Assembly (NCBI GenBank): GCA_037179515.1
Contig: JAXCGZ010000120.1
Location: 65,001-129,000, forward strand
Length of the DNA: 64,000 nt
Origin: Halocaridina rubra
Lineage: Eukaryota > Arthropoda > Malacostraca > Decapoda > Atyidae
Direction: 5' to 3'
Shown: one piece after another, positions 1 through 12,200 of the stretch
How positions within the stretch are numbered: position 1 is the first letter of the stretch
How the letters are laid out: each line of letters opens with the position of its first letter
Notes under the pieces: model-generated
Databases searched by the model: none
What the model was told of the DNA's origin: nothing
What the model saw: only the letters and a program-made list of their open reading frames with translations
Program-made: the position numbers and the translations under genes

Positions 1-29
1 GTAATTCAATAAACCCTGTCTTTAAGTCA

Positions 30-30
<1 letters not shown>

Positions 31-109
<79 letters not shown>
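31..109. repeat. (CT)n microsatellite
   Basis: About 39 uninterrupted CT units. Open frames through it (Arg-Glu repeats) are not genes. Confidence 0.98.
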
Positions 110-112
<3 letters not shown>

Positions 113-3100
113 CAAGCAAGCAAACAAATATAACGATTAGGAAGGTTTAAATACTTGTTTGCCAGAGGAGCTCTTGTCTTCTTACATCGCGAATTCTTTT
201 TAATATCGAAGCATTTTTTCCTCTTCATATTTACATATCCTTGAGTTTACTATATCGAACCATTTACTTGTACTTCCTCGAGATCATTAAAACTGTTTTG
301 TTATTTCAGATGTTCCAGAAAGCTTACACACCCGTTTTTCTGCTATGAGTTCACACAGTATTTTAACTGAAAGCACCAGTTAATGAGCAATTAATTACCA
401 ATTTTAAGCCATTTGCTTGGTAGCAGTAAGTTCATCTTTTTTCCACCTCTCGAGCAAGTCGGATGATAACATTCTAATTTGACGGGGATGTTCCTTCTTT
501 CATGACTGATAAACTTTTCAGAGTATCAAAATGACGTTGTTTTTCGTATTGTCGATATATAGCGGATATTATAATGTATGATTAAATCCTAGTGTCACGC
601 AAAACCTTCAAAACCTTTACGTTTTTGTTCATTTGAAGTTGCTTTCCCGAATTTCCACCCCTTTATTTGAATGAGGACTCACCCACATATCTAAGAACTA
701 TGCTTGTCAATATAACGTTTTGAGCTATTTTGATATATCATAAAAAACGATTAGAATATGCAATTAAATGATCCAATTAACAACACTTTTAAAACCTTTT
801 CGTTTTTAGTCATTTAATTTTTTCCAGCGTTTAACCCCCTGTTTTTCAACTGTGGATTCACCCAGACTTTCAATTCGAACCATCAGTAAATAAATAACTG
901 ACAATCTAATGTTGACTATTTTCTTGGTAATGGGTAATTAATGATTTACTTTTCCATTGTAATATTCAATTATCCATCTCACCTATGATAAGGACCCTAC
1001 CCGCCTTCCTTCATACCTATTATATGTTTTGAACCGCAAATACTCCACTCATGAACTCATAGAATACCACGATTCCTCGATGGGGGGGGGTAAGTTTATC
1101 CCTCCACCACTATAGGAATACTATGCCAGTAATAGCCACATACTTCGTATTTATGATAAAAAATAGAAACATGCGTGAAAAAGACTTTTCTTGCATTTTG
1201 TGCCAATAGATGGCGTATAAATGCAATTTATCGTCGTATATGAGAATGACTAGAGAGAGATTCTTATATCCTTAATATGTAAATGGATGTTATTATGCGT
1301 ATTGGTGTTCTAAAGTTGATTTTAACAACTAATTATAATTATTATTGTTATTATTAGTAGTAGTAGTTGTTGTTGTAGTAGTAGTAGTAGTAGTAGAGGT
1401 ATCATCATTAAGGAAGTCAATATGCAGACAGTATCGGTCAGGAAGGGCATCTGGCCGAAAGAAGGGATGAAGTCACCCTCCATTATTCTTTAGTTATGAT
1501 TTTGATAACACTTATAGAATGGAAATAGACGCATAGGGTATGACATATAGAATTATGATAATGACAGTAGTAGTAGTAATTATATATGCCTGTGCAGTAG
1601 GCAGTATAGCGCATCATCATTATATAAATATTGTTTCGTATTAAGGTTTCACTCTCAACTATTATTTTGTTTTTTAAAGTCTTATAATTTTATGGGAATT
1701 CATTTTTGCGTGTCAGTTGTATATAAAAAAAAAAATGTGACCGGCTCTCCCTCCTACGCTATTGCTGTATCCCTACCCCCTTAAAAGTTTCCCTTCTCCC
1801 ACCCACCCCTGTCTCCCACACCTTGCCTTTCTTCCGCAGTGTTGGACATTTTGCTATTTTGTTCCATTGTATCTTAATTATGACGACTTGGACCTCAGCG
1901 TCTCAGTTTTAGAGAAAAATCCCTTGACTTAAGATAATTACTTTAGATTCATAGGGAAGTCTAGGTAGTTAAAAATAGGTTGCCTTTTTGTATTTTATAA
2001 AATTAATTCCCTTGGTGGATGTATTTATAAATTCACAAGAAAAAAAATTCTACTTCTTTGCATATAAAAACTAGTAATAAGTAGATTTTTGTGTTGCTTA
2101 AGATGAAAACGAGCCAGAATATTTAATATAGTCATGGAGATAAAAGTCGCACATTTAAAGTAAAAATGATTGGTGTTTAGGGTATTATCTGACCGGAGAG
2201 ACCGTGGTTAATTTCTACTTCAAATATAAAAGTAGAGCAACAGAAAATACTGCAAAATATTAGAACATTTTTAACTTGAAGAAAAAAATAAACTTATTTA
2301 TGCTTCAGACAAAAAGGAAAAGGTATATATTAAATTATTCCACGGCAATGCATATAACGTGCTATGATTATAATTAGTGTTATAACTTTGTCTCAGTCTG
2401 CATTCTTGACGATTGCCTTGCCACATAGGAGTAGGTAAATTTAATATAACGGGACAGATTATTCTTAACTTCCACATTGATATTCATTGACTGAAGTCAT
2501 TACTTTGAAAAGCAATGTTCCTACTCATTTTTTACAGGAAGTAGTACTGTACTTATAATGATAACAGGAGTTACAAATTTCCTTCTATCTGGAAATATTG
2601 CATAAACAGAGGGTATATTTATAATGCAAATATAGACCCAAATATTTTAGCTTATTTTCTTTAAATTATCAAGGCATGCTTCTCAAAAGGGAAAAGTTGT
2701 ACTACATATAAGTATTTGAGTATGTAATTTTTTCACAGTTTAACGGAGTTACTTTGTGGTTCCCTATTCAAATTATTATTCAGTTGATGTGTCAATTATT
2801 TTAAATTAATAGATATAACTCTTAAATTAAGAAAATCCTTATCAACTATAATGCATGGTTAACAGAAAATAGCACCAACGTTAATTCTCCAACTCCATCC
2901 TGTGTCCACCACAAGTCGATTGGGAATTAATGGTAATACGTAAAAAAAATTTGAGGCTTATGCTCTAACATATACAAAGTCCTTTTATAGCTGCCTTTGA
3001 TTTATGAGTTTTTTAAAGATGAAAACGACAATATAGAAATATCTAAGTTGCTATGCTAGTCTAACTGTCAGTTGGAAATCTCAGATGCTTAACTTTGAGT

Positions 3101-3240
3101 AGGTTTTAATCAATCCTCGACAAATAACCCAGCTCTCTACACAGTTCTAGCAGACATTTAGGCTTCTTGTTGAAGATAGATCAAGTCACTTTCAAATTTA
3201 GCTTCCAAACTTTCCAGTAGACCATTATAATAACATAGCA
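110..3240. other. No gene seen; AT-rich non-coding DNA
   Basis: No conserved coding signal. It holds a short TAG/TTG microsatellite at 1338-1396, a stretch near 1430-1470 that resembles the 5' part of the RTE element at 17.7 kb (GGAAGGGCAT motif), and a SINE tail fragment at 2884-2946. Confidence 0.6.
1338..1396. repeat. (TTA/TAG/TTG)n trinucleotide microsatellite
   Basis: Imperfect trinucleotide run dominated by TAG and TTG. Confidence 0.9.
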
Positions 3241-3242
3241 AA

Positions 3243-3376
3243 ATACACATTTAATTCTCCTCCTCAACACCTGAGGCTAACTAGTTAACAAAAGAAATGC
3301 AATGCATAATCGCACTACATTTGTTCTGTTGGCTAGTTAGACTCAGCAAGTGAGGAGGTGAGTTAAATGTGAGTGG
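3243..3376. mobile_element. Small imperfect hairpin element (MITE-like)
   Basis: The left arm ACATTTAATTCTCCTCCTCA... pairs imperfectly with a right arm ending TGAGGAGGTGAGTTAAATGT. Arms are about 45 nt with a loop of about 40 nt. No target duplication could be fixed, so the class is unknown. Confidence 0.45.
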
Positions 3377-3451
3377 GAAGGTGGGTGAAATGGAGTAATA
3401 GACACAATAGTGTCATTATGTCTGGGTAGCTTCAATAGAAGTTCCAGTTCT

Positions 3452-3533
3452 CCCTCAATACCTCAGTGGTTCAGTGCGCTAAGTTGTGGATTTCTAATCT
3501 AAAGGTTCCAGGTTCAAATCCTGACGAATGGTA
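3452..3533 (+). repeat. tRNA-Arg(TCT)-like degenerate sequence
   Basis: It has a good A-box-like stretch (TCAGTGGTTCAGTGCG), the anticodon region TTTCTAATCTAAAGG and a perfect B box GGTTCAAATCC. The acceptor arms do not pair and extra bases interrupt the D-arm side. It is a tRNA pseudogene or the head of a SINE. Confidence 0.45.
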
Positions 3534-4530
3534 AATTATCTGAAGTAACCAGTGTGTTACATATTGTAACGTTTTAGCCTTGGTATTTATTTATTTATAG
3601 GTATTATAGTCATCTTGACTTCTCTGACTTTTGCCAATGGAGAGTATAATTTTCAACCAAGGTTTCTATCAAGAACATCCAAATCTAAAGAACAAATGCC
3701 TTTCTACAAGACTGTTACCTTCGGAAAGCCATTTGTGCTTTTCCTCAGTGATTTTTGCTCTCATATGTCTTACTACTCCTTAGAAGTTTCAATTGCACTT
3801 TACAAGATAGCTCCAGTTTAGTCCTTTTCATCTAATATGTGCCCCATATCTGCAGTCATCTATCTCAAAATGCTGATTTCAAGCTTATATGGAGACTTAA
3901 CCATTCTCTCCCCTTTATTACTTTGTACTTGAGAAAAACCCTTAATTATATTCTAATCATCTACAAATTATTTTTCTACCACTGGCTGTGATTTAGTCTG
4001 CCTGTCATTCATTCCTTAGAGGGGTGAAGGAAATTAATTGAAAAATCCAAGGAACGATCACATTTAGTCATGTCTTCCCCTTCCCCACCCCAAACTAGCC
4101 TCTGTAAAGATATCCATACCCAGTTAACTCTCCTTTCCATCCAATCACTCAGTAACAACACAACTGCATGCACAACCTCCCGACATTCATCCTTCCGAAT
4201 CCTACCTTCCCCATGAGGACAGATTCCACCTGGCCAGGCTGTGATGTGGGCACCTCTCAACCCTTCTAAGCTAGTTGAAAAGAAAATACTCTTTGCTTTT
4301 TATGCATGTTTAAAATACGTGAAATTGGAATAACGCCCCAAAAGAATAATAGTAAAAAAAAATGCAAAGTACACAAATAACGCCTGCCCAAAAATTCGAA
4401 AAAATATTTCATTTTAGTAAATAATTGACCGCCTCGGAGGCAGTTTTCCACCATGCGCCTCAGTGTCTCTTTACCCAGCATACTGCGTGGATATATTGCT
4501 TTTTCTAACTGTTTTTGTTAAAGTTTGTAT

Positions 4531-5372
4531 ATCTTCAGGGAAAAAGCGTGCGAGAGCGCATCAGCTGATACAGAGGCGGCTAAACGTTTGCAGATAGAGG
4601 TTCGTTCTCCCACATCCTCCTCCTCTTCTATCGCTTAATGCGATCAGATATTATGGAGAGAATGGAAAAAAAGGCATTAAGAACAAACAGCAAACAAACT
4701 TGCCACATGATATCGTCAGGGAGAAAGCGTGCAAAAGTGCATCAGCGGGAGGTGGCAAAACGTTTGCAGATAGAGGTTCGTTCTCCTGCATCCTCCTCCT
4801 CTTCTACTGCTTAATGCGATCGGATATTATGGAGAGAATGGAAAAAAAGCATTAAGAACAAACAGCAAACAAACTTGCCATATAATATCGTCAGGGAAAA
4901 AGCGCATGAGAGTGCATCAGCTTATACGGAGGTGGCAAAACGTTTGCAGATAGAGGTTCGTTCTCCCGCATCCTCCTCCTCTTCTACCGCTTAATGCGAT
5001 TGGATATTATGGAGAGAATGAAAAATAAGCATTAAGAACAAACAGCAAACAAACTTGCCATATAATATCGTCAGGGAAAAAGCGTGCGAGAGTGCATCAG
5101 CTGATACAAAGGCGGCAAAATGTTTGCCGAATCCTCCTCCTCTTCTACCGCTTAATGCGATCGGATATTATGGAGAGAATGGAAAAAAAGGATTAAGAAC
5201 AGACAGCAAACAAATTTGCCATATAATATCGTCAGGGAAAAAGCGCATGAGAGTGCATCAGCTTATACGGAGGTGGCAAAACGTTTGCAGATAGAGGTTC
5301 GTTCTCCCGCATCCTCCTCCTCTTCTACTGCTTAATGCGATCAGATATTATAGAGAGAATGGAAAAAAAGCA
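4531..5372. repeat. Minisatellite, ~176-bp unit, about 5 copies
   Basis: The block TCAGGGAAAAAGCGTGCGAG recurs at 4535, 4716, 4891, 5071 and 5232. Units share a CCTCCTCCTCTTCTACCGC segment. Copies are 85-95% alike by eye; the last two differ by internal deletions. Open frames inside are not conserved. Confidence 0.9.
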
Positions 5373-5858
5373 TGCACGTCCCAGTGTATGCCTGTTGCCC
5401 ACCACATAATAGAGTGCATTAATTTGTTTACTGTACAGTAAATCTGTATATCTTTTATACTCTACACTATTTGCATGTTAATATAAATAACTACAGGTCT
5501 TTCTGCTTTATGTACTTATAAAATATGTTTTACTTATCTTATATCTTTGGCATAGCGTGTCTATGTACGGTTGTGAAACGTATCTATGCCCATTATCATT
5601 GTTTCTTATGGAAAATGACTAGTTACATTACGCGATTTACACATTACACGTCCCTTCTGAGAACCTATCTTCGCGTTATTCCAAGATCTAGGTGTACTGA
5701 AATTCACGTACTCAAATAAAAATTTTATTAACTATAAAATAGTGATGTATAAAATCAATATCACAGACAATCTCAAAACATGAAATAATTATGGCATTAT
5801 ATATAATCCATCTCTTATTATAAAGAGCATTAAGGTATATAATTAGCCAAACAGAACA

Positions 5859-5864
5859 TTTATT
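5859..5864 (-). terminator. Candidate DNA2 polyadenylation signal AATAAA
   Basis: AATAAA on the minus strand about 135 nt past the DNA2 stop. A second AATAAA lies at 5724-5729. Either could direct 3'-end cleavage; the sequence does not decide. Confidence 0.35.
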
Positions 5865-5998
5865 GCTGTTATGCTAAGTCCACAAAACACAAATAATAAA
5901 TATGTATGAACTATTTAAATTAGCTTTAAAACAAATATATTTCAATCTTAACACATATATAGCTAGGGCATTTAAAAGAGCATTAATCAAAGAGACAT

Positions 5999-6211
5999 TT
6001 AATTACAATAAGGATTGAAATCACTCCAATGAAATCCATCTATTCCATCTCTCAAAGTGTACACTTGAGAGGATTCCATAAATAAACTTATGAGCGTCTT
6101 AAAAGGTTTATAATTTTGTAATGTAGAAATATCACCAATTAGTATTAATTTATACTTGGCCCGAGTGATGGCAACGTTCAGACGATGCTCGTCTTGCAAA
6201 ATGTCTCCATT
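5999..6211 (-). CDS. DNA2: DNA2 exon 23 (motif VI and stop)
   Basis: Acceptor CCACAG|AATGGA. Encodes [20 protein letters not shown], motif VI with R1432 as arginine finger, and ends in TAA at 5999-6001. The C-terminal tail is about 30 residues and not conserved. Confidence 0.95.
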   Translation of the reverse strand, partial: NGDILQDEHRLNVAITRAKYKLILIGDISTLQNYKPFKTLISLFMESSQVYTLRDGIDGFHWSDFNPYCN

Positions 6212-9200
6212 CTGTGGAAAAGAAAAATTTATAGAAATTAAGGATTCAAACAAATTTTAAACTTAAAATATATTACCATAACTAATGATACTCTCTTCTT
6301 GTGATAGTTTGCTGTTCAAATAGAAATTCAAGTGACAAAAATTGCAGAAACCTAGCCAAAAACATTTAATATACAAAGTAATAGTATATACTGCTCCAAC
6401 CTCTGTGTCCACCATAACCTGAATAAGGAGTAATAGTGAAACATAAAACCGCAAACAACAAAAACAAAACTTCAATATATAAGGGTCAATGAAACTGTAT
6501 ATTTAGTAGGCTTATCATAATATAACAAATAAGAAGACATAGTCAACAAAACTTTAATAAAAAAAATTCACATCTGATTGTTAGTTTCCAGGAATGTAAA
6601 CTTTCTGTAATCCATAATACCATTGTCTATTTACAAAAGCTTATACTGTCACTATTAATCCCCATTATGGGGGTGGACACAGTGTGGCAAGGGAATTAAG
6701 GCTGGATGCCCTTCCTAACCCCAAACGGTGGGCTTGATTGTGGGTCTGTCAACTCACGAGACAAGTATTCAAACCATTCGCCTACTATTGTCGTCTTCAT
6801 TTGCAATGATACTGTATAGTAAATAAAAATATTTGTTTACATTTTTTTGTTACTATTAATACTCATTTGAATGAAGGTGGACACAGATTGAAGCTGGGGA
6901 ATTAAAGTTGGATGCCCTTCCACACACCCCATGTTAGGCTCGAACATGGGTTTATTGCTTCTCATGTTGAGATGTTCTACATTCTCTGAATTATAAAGTT
7001 TGGATACAATAGTGTGCAATAACAACTATACAAAATTAATGACTTTCATCTGATAGTTCATCCAGTTTTACATCACAGACTCCCTTTTCTGGTCAAGAAT
7101 AGGATGGTGCCTCCTTTTGAAGGACTTACGGTTTGGCAGGGTGACAATTATCCTTAGTAAATGCTCCTTCTAACCTTAAACTGTGGTGGGTCTTGAACCG
7201 ACAACTTGACGAGGCAGTCATGCAACACCATCCGACCACTGCGGCCACAATATATATGATAGTTACCACATGCATTAAGAAATTACTTTCCTAGAAAGCA
7301 GCGGCAATATCCATTTCCAAATCCTGCCCTACTTTGAAAGCTAAATGAAAACACTCCACTAAAAGTTAGGGATTTAACAGTCCAGAAGTGGCGTACTTGT
7401 TTGCCAACTTATGATCTTGATTCATCCCCATTCAAATTAGGGTGGAGCTTAATTTCATATCAGAAATAACAGTTACTGCATGATGGATATATTGTGCTGA
7501 GAATGCATAATTAAAAATTATATACATATGTTTAGTTTTTGCTGTGTTGATTTCCTTCAGTTTTAATCATAAATTACTCAATCCTGTAGGTCGATTTAAA
7601 ATAGGATACAGTATACTGAAAACAGAACAGATATGCTAGTAACTTAATTTACTCTGTAAAATGACCATGATAATCATAAAAAATATGTTTGTGTGAAATC
7701 ATATCATCTACTGTGAGACTTCAATGACAGCATATGAAGGAGCTTTTTTTATCGTATTTTATCCCCAAAACTTTTACCCTATTTGGGGTAATTTACTCCT
7801 CTTCTGCAAACACTGCATTAGAGCTACAGATAAGTACTGTAATTATTTGTAAATAATTATGGAAGATGAACTTCTATGGATAGCCGTAGCACAGTGGTTC
7901 GACTTACTTGGGAAGATAGAAACCCGCATTGGAGCTCCCCATGAGGCATATATAGGAGATTCAGCCTTAAATCCCCAGTTCCAACCAGCCTGTGTCCACC
8001 CCAATGCAAATGGGGATTAACAGTGACAAATAAACCAGCAAACAAGAATAACTTCTGACCTAAGACTATACATTCTACGATTTTTCAAGCTAGGTTTCTC
8101 ACTCAAAATCTGACATTATATGTTGAATGAACTTTTTGCCCAATGCACGTATAAGTATGACTACTAAATGTCAGGCTTAAGATAATACTAACAAATGAAT
8201 ATACAACATTACAAAGAATTAGATAAAATAATAACCCTTACCTTTGGCTTTGACGTTGCCGAACGTACACAAGAGTAGAGTATTACACTTTTGTCACGCC
8301 CCTGATACTGATCTACAGTGTTAACTTCAACTCTAGAACCATTAGTAACATTCTTGGTTATCAGGTTGCGTAAATATTTCACTTGGTCTCGATATGGTGT
8401 TATTACCCCGATGTCATCAATATTTAGCCCTGCCTAAAAAAAATAAAAAGGTAAACTTATGAGTGTTATATTTCAAAAGCAAGAAGATAAGGTACTGTAC
8501 TGGTGACAGAGAATGGGGGCTGCAATTGCTCTGTGGTAGAGTGCCAAACCATCCTAACTAGTAATGCTGGATTGCTCCCACAGGATGTTAGCAAGAGCAT
8601 CCAGCCTTATTCCTCCAACTTAAAGTCTGTATCCACCTCAATCCAAATAGGGATTAATTGACATGAAATGGCATTAATGACAAAACTGCTCATGTTCAAG
8701 AAAGAAATGCTCGCATTTTGGTTTCTTTATTATTTCAGTTTCAATTAAAAAATATATATATTTCCTCTTAATAATGCAGTTCTCTTTTCTCACTATAAGA
8801 TCATATTGAAATACATTATATATAAACTTACATATACTATAGCCAAAAGAAAATAGGATCTTGTAAAGATGAGTAATCCTCAGAACCTAATATTAAGTTA
8901 AGTAACCCCATGAATTGTTAGGCTATGTGACTTTCTATGTAAACATGAATAACTCTAGAGCACCCTGAGGTCACTCTTCTTTTCAAAATCCAAATAAAAT
9001 ATAACATCATTCTTGCTTACTTTCAAAAAGGATATTATGAGAACAAGAATCAGAGACGCTTCTTTTGCGCTAACATTTGAATTCTGATCTTCAGGGGCAC
9101 AGCCACAAGTATCCAGAAACACAACTGAGTTCTCCAGGTTTGAACTTGCTGCCCTCTTAATCCAGCCTGGGAAGGTCGTAGTACACTCTTCATTCTTAGA

Positions 9201-12200
9201 TATAAAAGGAAAGTGTCAAACTAGTTATTTCCTTTAAATTGGCAATATACTAATAATTACAAATAAAGCAGATACTATATTTACAGAGGTAAAATAGCAA
9301 ATGATATCAAACAAATCGGTTACAGCATGTACATTGACAAAGTTGTATTTCAAACAAACCACATACTTCATTAACACAGACAAAAAAGCTATCAATTCAA
9401 ATAAATCAGTTGCTCTAATTACATTGGCAGAGTAGTCATTTTAATAGTTACTTTATAAACACTGGCCAAATAATTTTTGTTTTTAACAATTCAAGAACAT
9501 GAGTCAAATTTATATGAAACAGCCCCTATAACAACAAAAGTACAAAACGATACCCAGGATCACGCATTTAAAACATGCGTTTCTAAAAACGTACAGTATA
9601 ATTTGGTAAAGTGATTGTTGCAGTTTCCAAAGCAGAGTTTGCGCACTGTAACTGGCCATCATACATGAGTAAATTTGCTAGCTTCATGATGTGACCATTC
9701 ATACGATACTGTTGTGTCAGACAGCTAGTGGCACCAAGAGAATCCAACCTAGCAAAAAGTGACTCTCCCATACCGAGATCCCTAAAAGAAAAAAGTAAAC
9801 AGGTAAATATACATCTTAAGACCCCCATACACTATCAATCATGAATGCACAATCATATCCATAGTGTGTGGGTATGACTGAAGGATTGCGCAAATGATTG
9901 AAGATGACTGAAGAGGGTCCAACACGGTTTGATTTGTAGCCGTCAATCATGACCTGCCCTCCTCGCCACCACCATCCATGGCGAGTACACAGGACACTCA
10001 GGAGTATTGGCGGGAATTCCCTGAACTATACCGAAGTTTTCAGCATTGTGGAATATTAAATGTGATGATTACAAGAACAGAAATTTGAAAGGGAATGCTA
10101 CAATAAATTAGTAGAAAAACTTAAGGAGATAGACCCCAATGCGACCCTTAGTATGGCCACAAGAAGATCAATGCCTTCCTCCTGTGGAAGGTCTGTACAT
10201 GCTTTTCTTAAGCCAATCCTTCATCCACACCTTTTTTCTCCTTTTCGTCTTTGGTTCCATGCTCTCAGTTGCAAGGACAATGGCAATACATGCAGCCTCT
10301 TTACTCATCTTGACTGGATGAAGCACACACAAAAGCTGAGGATTGCACAATCTCATTACTAGTGTGTGGCCAAAACCAATGATTGAACTGCTTTCAAATA
10401 TCACCATGATTGCCCAATCATGATTGATAGTGTATGGGGACCTTTAAAGAAGTCTGTGTTCACCCCCATTTGAATGGGGTTTAATGATTATAAAAAAATA
10501 TGCAAAGGAAGTATTAAAAGTCAACCATATCACTGTAATGTTTTTAAAGTGTAGCTGTCAGGAGCGCAATATATGGTCCCTGCGTCTGCTCATAAAAAAA
10601 CTACACATACTATAAGGTAACAATAATTAAAAAATAAAATATTCAAGGAGCAAGCTCAACGTATTGCCAATTCGGGTTTTGCAAGTCCTACCAGTTTAGT
10701 AGTAAAAAACACTAATCAGAAAATGCAATAGAAGGGGGGTCTTCGATTTACACTGTCCCCTCGAGTTACAATGTTTCGTGGTTACAATGCATCTCCCAAT
10801 TATTATTATTATATTTTTTTTTTCCTGTATTATGCCTCTCAAGGGTAAAGCACTCTTCTGATGGCAGTGCTTTGAAGAAGAGGAAAGTCATCACCATGGA
10901 AGTGAAATTATTGAAAGTGAAATACATGGAAAAGGGAGAAACTATTACTGCATTAGCAAAGGTGCTTGTTTAGGTGTGTTCAGACTTACACTGAAATTCA
11001 GGTTACATCACATTTCAGGAACGGAACTCACACATAAGTCGAAGACCCCCCCGTATTTTACCTCGATGTAAGCAATTCGTTATCCAGCTTCATAGATGCT
11101 GAAACCTAATTGGTTAAGAAACTAAACATGCATAAATATAAATTGTATACTCGGGAAGGAAGCACAAAAATTCTTACTCAGAAAGAGGTAACTCACAATT
11201 TCTACTTCTATTCAACTAACCTGGCTTCTGAACTCTGGATAAGTGGTGGTAACTGTTGAGGGTCTCCAACCAAAACAAAACGGTGAGCTTGAAACAAAGG
11301 TCCGAGCACAGCCGGCTGAAGGACCTGGTAGTGAAAATTCAAGTACTTGCATTAGATCTATGTATCTAAGTGTGAAAACTGCCAATGAAAAATTAAATTT
11401 TGCATTAATATTCACTGACTGGGTGGCTCAACCAGCTATTCCATGAAGTCAGTATTCCAAGCCATAAACAATATAATGTTCACTCAACAAACTAATGGGA
11501 AATATAAAGCAATCAAGAATAGTACTTTGTTTCTCTCGATCCCAAGAAACGAAGTTCAATACTTTGGTACCTAGTATTATAAATAAAAGTTGTAGATAGT
11601 AATTATCTTATATTTTATGCTATATTTTATATTTTAAAGTAATATATTTTTTGAACATATCCTTTGATGACTTTGTGAACACAACTTGAGCCTTGTCTGT
11701 CCATAATATTCATTCCCATCAATATCCTTGCAAGTTAAATTTATGCCAACTGCAGTAAATACTGTCATGATCAAAACCAAACAACAATTACAATTAAAAA
11801 AAATAATCACCCTGACTTTCTGTCCAGGAGATAAGACGTTACCTCATAAAATCGAACACATGAAAGTTTGCAGTCTACACAACTACATAAGCAAACAACA
11901 CAACATACACTTCCTGAGTTCTTAAGAAAACCCAGGATCATCAGTGGCCTTCCTTAGGGACTTGAAGGTGTTTGGCCAGGCAGCTTTGGGAACAACAAGA
12001 ACAATAACGACTGAAAATAAGCTACAAAGACAGCCATCACAAAATAGCATAACCAAAGTTTAAGCAAATAAGCTTCTTACTCTGCAGCTTGCAGGGGATT
12101 TATGTTAATCTCTTCCAATGCACAGAGAGTGGTCCATGTGCATGACACAGAATTCAATTCCATATCTTAGGGTGCATACAAATACTGAACTTGTAAATAC

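Noticed and set aside
22..228. 68-residue minus-strand frame with Arg-Glu repeats
   Set aside because: Simply translation of the (CT)n microsatellite.
3452..3533. Functional tRNA-Arg(TCT) gene
   Set aside because: Acceptor stem does not pair and the D-arm side has extra bases; kept only as a tRNA-like relic.
4009..4260. 83-residue frame near 4.1 kb
   Set aside because: Faint resemblance to LINE-type C-terminal peptides on the opposite strand but too weak to name.
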